A stretch of DNA of 64,000 nucleotides from Sphingopyxis terrae subsp. terrae NBRC 15098 (GTDB taxonomy: Bacteria; Pseudomonadota; Alphaproteobacteria; Sphingomonadales; Sphingomonadaceae). Every line of letters begins with the position of its first letter. Position 1 is the stretch's first letter. A program made the translations under genes and the position numbers. The stretch lies in contig NZ_BCZQ01000008.1 of NCBI RefSeq assembly GCF_001598815.1, positions 186,001-250,000 on the forward strand, given 5' to 3'. Below, one piece after another: positions 58,001 to 64,000 of the stretch. A model generated the notes under the pieces. It was not told the DNA's origin. It saw nothing but the letters and a program-made list of their open reading frames with translations, and ran no database searches.

Positions 58001-58149
58001 GCCCGCTTGCCATCGTCGTTATCGGCGGGCTGGTGACGGCTACGCTGCTCACGCTCATCCTGCTGCCCATCCTGTACGAACGCTTCGGCGAAAGCGCTGC
58101 CGAGCGCGGCGCCGGCGATCAGGACCATCCCGCCGGAGCCTCTGCATGA
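55039..58149 (+). CDS. Heavy-metal-type RND efflux pump (CzcA/CusA family)
   Basis: The 1036-residue inner-membrane pump has 12 helices and two large periplasmic loops. Family markers are PDISSTQVKIILKAPGMTPEEVE, SEMLTGARGDLAIKLFGPDL and FENQQRAAARL. In helix 4, LVDGAVVVVEN gives Asp401 and Glu408, which carry proton transport. The extra Asp of the Zn/Co/Cd pump CzcA is Ala395 here. That makes the substrate (Zn-like versus Cu/Ag-like) uncertain. The start lies one base after the adaptor stop. Confidence 0.94.
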   Translation: MLGKLVEKALALRLAVIGAALLLGGIGAWSFANLPIDAFPDISSTQVKIILKAPGMTPEEVESRVITPIEMEMLGIPDQANLRSVAKYAIADITIDFKDGTDIYWARSQVAERLSNVAGDLPATVEGGMAPISTPLSDMYMFTLEGPQDLTEKRRVLDWIIRPALRTVPGVADVNALGGFAETFEVRPDNGELAAAGLSVEDLRAAIEASNRNDGAGRLKIGDEALIVRSVGAIRTLGDLASVVVRSQDGGIVRVGDVAAVRAGHLTRYGAVTKDGKGEAVEGLVIALRGADASKVVDGVKARLAEIQPSLPRGMRVDVFYDRSDLIERAVGTVEKALIEATILVVILLLLFLGDVRASVIVALALPMAALLTFIFMRAIGLTANLMSLGGLAIAVGILVDGAVVVVENVVERLSDPRHRRMGKLHAVFVAASEVAMPVASGLLIIALVFLPLLTLEGLEGKLFAPVALTIVLALLSALVLSLTLVPVLAYFILKQQDGHREPRLMRFLAPRHARALDWAFAHRRTVAGISAIGLLLAGVAYTVTGKTFLPTMDEGSTIVQLTKLPSINIEHSAAGDMKVQHAVLEQVPEVTSVIARVGSDELGLDPMSPNETDSFLKLKPRSEWRVADKDWLNDRIRAVLADFPGIEPSFTQPIEMRVSEMLTGARGDLAIKLFGPDLKELARLAGAIQGRLETIRGTSEAMTVANDSVDYLQIDIDRMAAGRAGMPVDMLQDMMRADVEGVRAGTIAEGARRIPVVIRGEGGDGMDAQSYTDRLYRTPAGTLLRTSDVAAIAQVAGPVKLEHENGSRFALVQAFVSGRDLVGYVEEAKADIGKHVKLPPGYRIVWGGQFENQQRAAARLMIVLPIAVLMIFVVLYLTLRSLRAAALILVNIPFAAVGGMIALALSGEYLSVPASVGFIALLGIAVLNGLVMVSYFRQLRERGVPLHQAVREGAARRLRPVLMTASIAAFGLVPLLFASGPGSEIQRPLAIVVIGGLVTATLLTLILLPILYERFGESAAERGAGDQDHPAGASA

Positions 58150-59369
58150 CCCGCCTTCTGTTCCTTGCCATCAGCCTGGCCCTGACGCCGCCTGCCGCCG
58201 CCGAGCCGGGACTGTTGCCCGAAGCGGTGGTGCGCGAAGCGCTCGACGCCCATCCCTCGGTCATCGCGGCGAGGGCGCGTGTCGATGTTGCGGCGGCGGA
58301 GAAGCGCGCGCTCGAAGCCGGACCTTATGAGTTCAGCGTCACCGGCAGCTATGTCAGCCGCAGCATCGACCGCGAGGGGCGCTTCAACGAATATGACGCG
58401 ATCCTGGCGCGTCCCGTGCGTCTGCCGGGCAAGGCGCGGCTCGACCGCAAGGCCGGCGCGCTGGGCGTCGAAGCCACCACCAATCATTTCGAAGATGCCC
58501 GGCATCAGGCCGCGCTGTTGCTCAACGCCATGTGGTGGGACTGGGTCGGCGCCAGCGCCGAGGCCGTCGTCGATGCGCAGGGCGTCGAAAATTACGCGAC
58601 GCTGGTCCGGATCGTGCGCCGCCGGGTCGATCTGCGCGACGCGCCGCAGCTCGAGGCCGATCAGGCCGAAGCCGCGCTGGCGGAGGCGCGCCTGCTCGCG
58701 GCCCAATCGGCGGGGCGCGCCGATCTGGCACGGGCCCGGCTTGCCGCGCAATTTCCGGGCGTCGCCCTGCCCATCGAGGCCCCGACGCTCGCCACCCCGG
58801 CCTTCGATCCCGCCGGGGCGTCGCAGATGCGCGATCAGGTCATCGAACGCAGCCACGAAATCGCGGCCGCCGATGCCGAGGCGCGGCGCTTTGGTGCGCT
58901 CGCCGAACGCGGGCGGCAGGACCGGATTCCCGATCCCACCGTCGGTCTCCGGCTGTTCAGCGAACGCAGCGGCGCCGAACGCGGCGCGGGTCTGACCGTG
59001 ACGATCCCGATCGGCGGCAATCACCGCGGCGCCATGGCGGCGCGCGCCGCGTCCGAGGCGCAGGCCGCGGCGGCGCAGCTCAGCGCCGTCCGCTTCGATG
59101 TGCAGGAAATGGCCGACGGCGACCTCGCGCGCGCCGCTGCGGCCTATTCGGCGTGGCAGCGCGCCGATCAGGCGCGCGCGGCGCAGATGGCGGCGCTCGC
59201 CAAGCTTCGCCGCGGGCAGGATCTGGATGCGATCGATCTCGCCGACGTCCTGCTCGGAGAGCGCCAGACGCACGCGGCGTTCCGCGCCGAAACGATCGCC
59301 CGCACCGAAGCGCTGCGCGACATCACCCGGCTGCGCATCGACAGCCACAATCTGTGGATCAGCGAATAG
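58146..59369 (+). CDS. TolC-family outer-membrane efflux protein
   Basis: The 407-residue protein has a signal peptide ending PAAAE and long helices with the repeated TolC pattern: ALDAHPSVIAARARVDVAAAEKRAL near residue 40 and a matching later repeat. GLTVTIPIGGNHRGAMAARAA is a typical second-repeat start. It forms the outer channel for the efflux system. The ATG overlaps the pump stop (ATGA). Confidence 0.9.
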   Translation: MTRLLFLAISLALTPPAAAEPGLLPEAVVREALDAHPSVIAARARVDVAAAEKRALEAGPYEFSVTGSYVSRSIDREGRFNEYDAILARPVRLPGKARLDRKAGALGVEATTNHFEDARHQAALLLNAMWWDWVGASAEAVVDAQGVENYATLVRIVRRRVDLRDAPQLEADQAEAALAEARLLAAQSAGRADLARARLAAQFPGVALPIEAPTLATPAFDPAGASQMRDQVIERSHEIAAADAEARRFGALAERGRQDRIPDPTVGLRLFSERSGAERGAGLTVTIPIGGNHRGAMAARAASEAQAAAAQLSAVRFDVQEMADGDLARAAAAYSAWQRADQARAAQMAALAKLRRGQDLDAIDLADVLLGERQTHAAFRAETIARTEALRDITRLRIDSHNLWISE

Positions 59370-59378
59370 GCCGGGCGT

Positions 59379-59936
59379 TCAATTGGCCGGTTTCGTTACG
59401 TCGATCTTTTCGATCCATTCGGGATAGAAGCTCGGTTCGCGCGCCGACCAGCCGGGCGCGGTAGCGGCGGCTTCGCTGATCGACTGGAGCAGCAGCTTGC
59501 GCTTGTCGGGGTGCAGGTGCGGCAGCGATGCCGCGGCGCAGAAAGCGCCGGGCAGCCACGGCCGCGCATGCGCGCCGAGCAGGCGTTCGTAGAGAAAGCG
59601 ATAGGCGGCGAAGGTCGGCAGGCGGTCCTGCCCCAGATCGAAGGCCGATACCGCGACGAGCGGCGCCATGAAGCCTTCGAGTGCGTCGAGCCCGCTGTCC
59701 TCGGGAATATGGGTGCGAATGTCGCCCAGCCGCTGATAGACGCGGGCCTGGACGCGGATAGCGGTTTCTTCGACCATGTCGCGCGACCAGCGCGCGATCG
59801 CATCGTCACGCTCGAGCCCGATATCGAGCGAGCGGCGAATATAGCGCTGCGTCCCCGCAGCGAAGCCCGCAAATTCCTTGATTTCGGCGAGGGACAAATC
59901 GCCGGATGCCGGTCCCGAACGCGTCGCCATGGTCAT
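59379..59936 (-). CDS. Hypothetical protein
   Basis: The 185-residue protein is predicted soluble and alpha-helical, with an N-terminal segment LSLAEIKEFAGFAAGTQRYIRRSLDIGLE, a central VYQRLGDIRTHIPED and an aromatic C-terminal half. No signal peptide, membrane helix or known motif was seen. It is convergent with the efflux operon (nine bases) and is 189 bases from the divergent ketosynthase gene. The function is unknown. Confidence 0.65.
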   Translation of the reverse strand: MTMATRSGPASGDLSLAEIKEFAGFAAGTQRYIRRSLDIGLERDDAIARWSRDMVEETAIRVQARVYQRLGDIRTHIPEDSGLDALEGFMAPLVAVSAFDLGQDRLPTFAAYRFLYERLLGAHARPWLPGAFCAAASLPHLHPDKRKLLLQSISEAAATAPGWSAREPSFYPEWIEKIDVTKPAN

Positions 59937-60125
59937 GCTCCCGCTTGCGCACCCCGGGGAGCCGTCCCCCCGGAGGCTTGCATCGAACAGTCTGCCACCA
60001 AAATGGTTAGTGGCCGGTTAACCATGACGTCGGCGTGCGTTCAGCTTCGCTTGTGGGGCGTTGCGCCGCGCGGCGACCGGGCCTAATCAGCGTGTCATCA
60101 GACCATAAGACACGCAGGGACAACC

Positions 60126-61262
60126 ATGTCGCACGCACCGCAGCCGGTCATTTCCGCCACCGGCCTCTTCACCCCCGCCGAACGCATCACCAACGAAGAA
60201 CTTGTCGACAGTTTTAACCGGTATGTTGCGCTGCACAATAGGGAAAATGCCGCGGCGATCGCAGCGGGCGAGATAGGCGAACTCGCTGAATCGAGCGTCG
60301 AATTCATCGAAAAAGCGAGCGGCATCGGGTCGCGCTACGTCGTCGACAAGGCGGGTATTCTGGACCCCGAGCATATGGCGCCGCGGCTTGCCGAGCGGAC
60401 CAATGACGAGTTGTCGATCCTCGCCGAAATCGGCGTGGCGGCCGCAAAGGACGCGCTGGCGCGCGCCGGCCGCGATGCCGCCGACGTCGATGCGGTGCTG
60501 TGCGCGGCGTCGAACATGCAGCGCGCCTATCCTGCGATGGCGATCGAGATTCAGCAGGCGTTGGGCATCGACGGCTTTGCCTTCGACATGAATGTCGCCT
60601 GCTCCTCGGCAACCTTCGGCATCCAGACCGCGGCCGACTATATTCGTGCGGGGCACGCAAGGAGCGTGCTCGTCGTGAATCCCGAAATCTGTTCGGGCCA
60701 CCTCAACTGGCGCGACCGCGACAGCCATTTCATCTTCGGCGACGTCGCCACCGCGATTCTGATCGAGGACAAGGCTATCGCGCCGGCGGGGCATTGGGAC
60801 ATTTTGGGTACCCGGCTGAAGACCGTTTTCTCCAACAATATCCGCAACAATTTCGGCTTCCTGAACCGCACCCATGGCGCCATCGACCAGTCGGGTCCGA
60901 AGACCGACAAGCTGTTCGTCCAAGAGGGCCGCAAGGTATTCAAGGAAGTGGTGCCGATGGTCGCGGCGATGATCGTCGAGGAAATGGAGAAACTCGGCCT
61001 GCAAGGCGCCGACATGCGCCGCCTGTGGCTGCATCAGGCGAACACCAACATGAACCGCCTGATCGCGCACAAGGTGCTGGGGCACGAGGCGAGCGCCGAC
61101 GAAAGCCCGACCGTGCTCGATACCTATGGCAATACCTCAAGCGCCGGGTCGATCATCGCCTATCACCTGAACCACGAAGATATGCAGGCGGGTGATACCG
61201 GGCTGATCTGTTCGTTCGGCGCCGGCTATTCGGCGGGTACGGTGTTCGTTCGCAAGACGTGA
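60126..61262 (+). CDS. Beta-ketoacyl-ACP synthase III-like protein
   Basis: The 378-residue thiolase-fold enzyme has the KAS III catalytic triad: Cys159 ([10 protein letters not shown]), His303 ([11 protein letters not shown]) and Asn336 (YGNTSSAGS). It is about 50 residues longer than E. coli FabH, like the FabH variants that condense acyl-CoA substrates. It probably starts or shunts fatty-acid synthesis. No other fab gene is near. The AT-richer 59937-60125 region should hold its promoter. Confidence 0.92.
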   Translation: MSHAPQPVISATGLFTPAERITNEELVDSFNRYVALHNRENAAAIAAGEIGELAESSVEFIEKASGIGSRYVVDKAGILDPEHMAPRLAERTNDELSILAEIGVAAAKDALARAGRDAADVDAVLCAASNMQRAYPAMAIEIQQALGIDGFAFDMNVACSSATFGIQTAADYIRAGHARSVLVVNPEICSGHLNWRDRDSHFIFGDVATAILIEDKAIAPAGHWDILGTRLKTVFSNNIRNNFGFLNRTHGAIDQSGPKTDKLFVQEGRKVFKEVVPMVAAMIVEEMEKLGLQGADMRRLWLHQANTNMNRLIAHKVLGHEASADESPTVLDTYGNTSSAGSIIAYHLNHEDMQAGDTGLICSFGAGYSAGTVFVRKT

Positions 61263-61278
61263 CCGCCAAAATCGTCGC

Positions 61279-62361
61279 TTACGGCACGAAGGTCGTGAAC
61301 AGATAGATTGCGAACAGCATCAGGTGGATCGTGCCCTGCAGCACGGTCGTTCGCCCATTCGCCAGCGTCTGCGACGCGACGATCAGCGAGAGGAACAACA
61401 GCACCGTCGATTTGGCATCGAGGCCCAGGCTGATCGGCATGTCGGTGGCGATCGACAGGATCGCGACCGCCGGGATGGTCAGCCCGATCGTCGCCAGCGC
61501 CGACCCGAGCGCGAGGTTGAGGCTGGTCTGCAGCCGGTCCGCCTTTGCCGCGCGCACCGCCGCCAGCCCTTCGGGGGCGAGGATCAGCGCCGCGATCAGG
61601 ACGCCGAGCACCGCCGGCGGCGCGCCCGCTTCGGCGAGCAGCGCGCCGATCACCGGCGACAGCGCCTTCGCCAGCAGCACGACCCCGAACAGGCACGCGA
61701 CGAGCAGGGCGAGCGACAGCCACATCCGCTGCGCCGATGGCGGGGCGGCGTGGGCGTCGGGTTCGTCCTGCGCTTCGCCATCGGGCAGGAAATAATGGCG
61801 GTGGCGAACGGTCTGGACGAGCGCGAAGGTCGCATAGAGGATCAGCGACACCACCGCGACGAAGCCGAGCTGGGTTGCCGAATAGCGCGGCCCCGGCGCG
61901 CTCGAGGTGAAATTGGGGAGCACCAGCGTCACCACCGTCAGCACGGTGAGCGTCGCCAGCGCAGCGCCCATGCCGGTGCGCTGGAACCGCTGTTCGTGAT
62001 GGCGGATCGCGCCGCTTAGCAGACAAAGCCCCATCAGCAGGTTGATGATCACCATCACCGCCGCGAACACCGTGTCGCGCGCCAGCGTCGCCGCCTTTTC
62101 GGGCTCGGCCTGCATCAGCGTCAGGATCAGCCCCACCTCGATCACCGTCACCGCCAGCGCGAGGATCAGCGTCCCGAAGGGTTCGCCGACGCGGTGCGCG
62201 ACGACTTCGGCATGATGGACCGCGGCGATCACCGACCCGGCCAGGATTACCCCGACCAGAAAGGGATTGAGCGGCATCGCCAGGCTGGCGATCGCGGCAC
62301 CGAAGCCGAGGATCGGCAGCAGGTCGTTGACACGGTCGGCGAGGCGGAGCTTGGCTGTCAT
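61279..62361 (-). CDS. Calcium:proton antiporter (ChaA-like)
   Basis: The 360-residue inner-membrane protein has about 11 hydrophobic helices in two repeats of the Ca2+/cation antiporter family. The acidic ion-binding motifs are AHRVGEPFGTLILALAVTVIEVGL and LAPEGLAAVRAAKADRLQTSLNLALGSALA. ChaA-type proteins export Ca2+, Na+ or K+ for H+. It is convergent with the ketosynthase gene. Confidence 0.9.
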   Translation of the reverse strand: MTAKLRLADRVNDLLPILGFGAAIASLAMPLNPFLVGVILAGSVIAAVHHAEVVAHRVGEPFGTLILALAVTVIEVGLILTLMQAEPEKAATLARDTVFAAVMVIINLLMGLCLLSGAIRHHEQRFQRTGMGAALATLTVLTVVTLVLPNFTSSAPGPRYSATQLGFVAVVSLILYATFALVQTVRHRHYFLPDGEAQDEPDAHAAPPSAQRMWLSLALLVACLFGVVLLAKALSPVIGALLAEAGAPPAVLGVLIAALILAPEGLAAVRAAKADRLQTSLNLALGSALATIGLTIPAVAILSIATDMPISLGLDAKSTVLLFLSLIVASQTLANGRTTVLQGTIHLMLFAIYLFTTFVP

Positions 62362-62409
62362 CGGCTTTCTATTGCAGCCGCTTGGCCTCAGCGCCAGCCC
62401 TTCAGGACA

Positions 62410-63174
62410 TCAATGCGCGCGCACCGGCAGGCCCGCTGCGGCGAGCCGCGCATGCGCCTCGGCGATCGTCGCTTCGCCGAAATGGAAGATGCTGGCCGCG
62501 AGCACCGCGCTCGCGCCGCCTTCGATCACGCCGGCGACCAGATGGTCGAGGGTGCCGACGCCGCCCGATGCGATCACCGGCACCGACACCGCATCGGCAA
62601 TCGCGCGGGTGAGCGCGAGGTCGTAGCCATCCTTGGTCCCGTCGCGGTCCATGCTGGTGACGAGCAATTCGCCCGCGCCCAGTTCGGCAAGGCGCACCGC
62701 ATGGGCAAGCGCATCGACCCCGGTCGGGGTGCGTCCGCCATGGGTGAAGATTTCCCACCGCCCCTCGGCGACGCGGCGCGCGTCGATGCTGCCGACCGCG
62801 CACTGGCTGCCGAAACGGTCGGCGATGTCGGCGACAAGTTCGGGGCGCGCCACCGCGGCGCTGTTCACCGCTACCTTGTCGGCGCCCGCGAGGAGCAGCG
62901 CGCGCGCATCGTCGGCGCTGCGCACGCCGCCGCCGACGGTCAGCGGCATGAAGCAGACTTCGGCGGTGCGTGCGACCATATCGAGCAGCGTGCCGCGCCC
63001 TTGGTGGCTCGCGGAAATGTCGAGGAAGCAAAGCTCGTCGGCGCCCGCCGCGTCATAGGCGCGCGCGGCTTCGACCGGATCGCCGGCATCGCGCAGGTCG
63101 ACGAAATTGACCCCCTTCACGACGCGGCCGTCGGCAACGTCGAGGCAGGGGATGACGCGGACGCGGACGGTCAC
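62410..63174 (-). CDS. hisF: Imidazole glycerol phosphate synthase cyclase subunit
   Basis: HisF, with HisH, makes imidazole glycerol phosphate and AICAR in histidine synthesis. The 254-residue TIM barrel starts [20 protein letters not shown] with the catalytic Asp11-type residue in [15 protein letters not shown] and [11 protein letters not shown] (second catalytic Asp) follow. Start is the GTG at 63174 with a GGGGGG-rich ribosome site. hisA is next upstream on the same strand. Confidence 0.96.
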   Translation of the reverse strand: MTVRVRVIPCLDVADGRVVKGVNFVDLRDAGDPVEAARAYDAAGADELCFLDISASHQGRGTLLDMVARTAEVCFMPLTVGGGVRSADDARALLLAGADKVAVNSAAVARPELVADIADRFGSQCAVGSIDARRVAEGRWEIFTHGGRTPTGVDALAHAVRLAELGAGELLVTSMDRDGTKDGYDLALTRAIADAVSVPVIASGGVGTLDHLVAGVIEGGASAVLAASIFHFGEATIAEAHARLAAAGLPVRAH

Positions 63175-63201
63175 GACACCCCCCCATAACTTTCTCCGCA
63201 T

Positions 63202-63297
63202 CCCCGAGCGAAGGCGAGGGGCCCGTTCGAGCGCAGCGAGAACCGATCCGCCGCAGCCTCGACTTCGCTCGGCAATGCCCCTCGACTTCGCTCGGGG
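63202..63297. repeat. Intergenic palindromic repeats between hisA and hisF
   Basis: The 20-base unit at 63202-63221 (CCCCGAGCGAAGGCG and five more) is the inverse, bar one base, of the unit at 63278-63297. A shorter copy, CCTCGACTTCGCTCGG, is at 63257-63272. The block would form a long mRNA stem between the two his genes. Confidence 0.75.
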
Positions 63298-63319
63298 ATT
63301 CGGATTGGGGAGAGACTTG

Positions 63320-64000
63320 TCACGCCTGCCCCGCCGCGATCGCTTCGGCGAGGTCGAGGCGGCCGTCATAGAGCGCGCGGCCGGTAATCACGCCCTCGAT
63401 TCCATCGGCGACGTGCGGGCGCAGCGCGTGGATGTCGCGGATATCCGCGACGCCGCCGCTCGCGATCACCGGGATGGCGACCGCCTGCGCCAGCGCAACG
63501 GTCGCGGCGACGTTGCAGCCCTTGAGCAGCCCGTCGCGCCCGACGTCGGTGAACAGCAGCGCGGCGACGCCGGCATCCTCGAAGCGCCGCGCCAGATCCT
63601 CGACGCGCACGTCGGAGACATCCGCCCAGCCTTCGGTCGCGACCATGCCATCGCGCGCATCGACGCCGACGATGATCCGGCCCGGCAAGTCGCGCGCGGC
63701 CGATTTGACGAAATCGGGGTCTTTGAGCGCCGCGGTGCCGATGATGACGCGCTCCACCCCGAGCGCGAGCCAGCGATCGACGCCCACGCGATCGCGGATA
63801 CCGCCGCCGACCTGCACCTTGCCCGGAAAGGCCGCGACGATGCTTTCGACCGCCGCGCCGTTGACGCTTTCACCGGCGAAGGCGCCGTCGAGATCGACGA
63901 CGTGCAAATGGCTGGCGCCCGCGTCCGCGAACAGGCGTGCCTGCGCCGCCGGATCGTCGCCATAGACGGTCGCGCGCGCCATATCGCCCTCGGCGAGCCG
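63320..64000 (-). CDS. hisA: 1-(5-phosphoribosyl)-5-[(5-phosphoribosylamino)methylideneamino]imidazole-4-carboxamide isomerase (N-terminus outside window)
   Basis: HisA isomerises ProFAR in histidine synthesis. The frame is open to the window end, where [17 protein letters not shown] is read; the ATG at 63982 is internal, and the usual first 15-20 residues lie outside. Motifs [43 protein letters not shown] (catalytic Asp) and [11 protein letters not shown] match the HisA barrel. It is the upstream partner of hisF. Confidence 0.95.
   Translation of the reverse strand, partial: RLAEGDMARATVYGDDPAAQARLFADAGASHLHVVDLDGAFAGESVNGAAVESIVAAFPGKVQVGGGIRDRVGVDRWLALGVERVIIGTAALKDPDFVKSAARDLPGRIIVGVDARDGMVATEGWADVSDVRVEDLARRFEDAGVAALLFTDVGRDGLLKGCNVAATVALAQAVAIPVIASGGVADIRDIHALRPHVADGIEGVITGRALYDGRLDLAEAIAAGQA

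Overview
This is a high-GC, gene-dense chromosomal window from an alphaproteobacterium of the order Sphingomonadales, most like Sphingopyxis or a close relative. The basis is gene content and layout, not a database search: gyrB, a leuS-lptE-holA run, Tim44 protein divergent from secB-murJ-trpS, a crtY-crtI-crtB carotenoid cluster, a large TonB-dependent receptor, and short intergenic repeats of the kind common in sphingomonads. No rRNA, tRNA, CRISPR array, phage or complete insertion sequence was seen.

Layout. 1-9.1 kb: end of an RDD membrane protein, a nitroreductase, two lipoproteins, gyrB, an RlpA-like protein, glutaminase, a VOC-ArsR-SRPBCC operon, and the divergent pair yggS / ThiE-like protein. 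9.1-16.8 kb: a small barrel-like outer-membrane protein, a DUF3576 lipoprotein, leuS-lptE-holA, and a CPA-type antiporter. 16.9-26.4 kb (all minus strand): TonB-dependent receptor, pdeM, an aspartyl protease, an Lhr-type helicase, an OmpA-like protein, LysE and a cupin. 26.5-34.5 kb: dapE, Smr, mltA, Tim44, secB, murJ, trpS, and a DUF4136 lipoprotein. 34.5-41.5 kb: the carotenoid region. The minus strand carries crtY, crtI, a LOG-family gene, crtB, pnuC and a NadR-like kinase, and every junction overlaps. Facing away from it are an acetyltransferase, a di-iron hydroxylase and a DUF2141 protein. 41.5-50.8 kb: lnt, metK, trmB, a 270-bp MITE-like element, a TauE exporter, a LysR regulator, a small secreted protein, a proline-dehydrogenase-like protein coupled to a CelD-type acetyltransferase, and a methyltransferase. 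50.8-59.4 kb: a membrane thioredoxin, then a two-component system divergent from a three-gene heavy-metal-type RND efflux operon. 59.4-64 kb: an unrecognised gene, a FabH-like ketosynthase, a calcium/proton antiporter, and hisF and hisA (hisA cut by the window end).

Most interesting points. (1) Six genes for carotenoid synthesis and nucleotide/NAD-precursor handling share start/stop codons. (2) A 37-bp nested dyad, with half-sites 11 bp apart, lies between the two-component system and the efflux operon and looks like the response regulator's operator. (3) The proline-dehydrogenase-like protein lacks the arginine pair that binds proline and is coupled to an acetyltransferase. (4) A MITE-like element with 24-bp terminal inverted repeats has two short related sequences elsewhere, one of which supplies a gene's stop codon. 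(5) A palindrome ahead of metK resembles a methionine-cycle operator. None of these is proven to be a new system; the coupled carotenoid/NAD unit and the proline-dehydrogenase-like pair are the best candidates.
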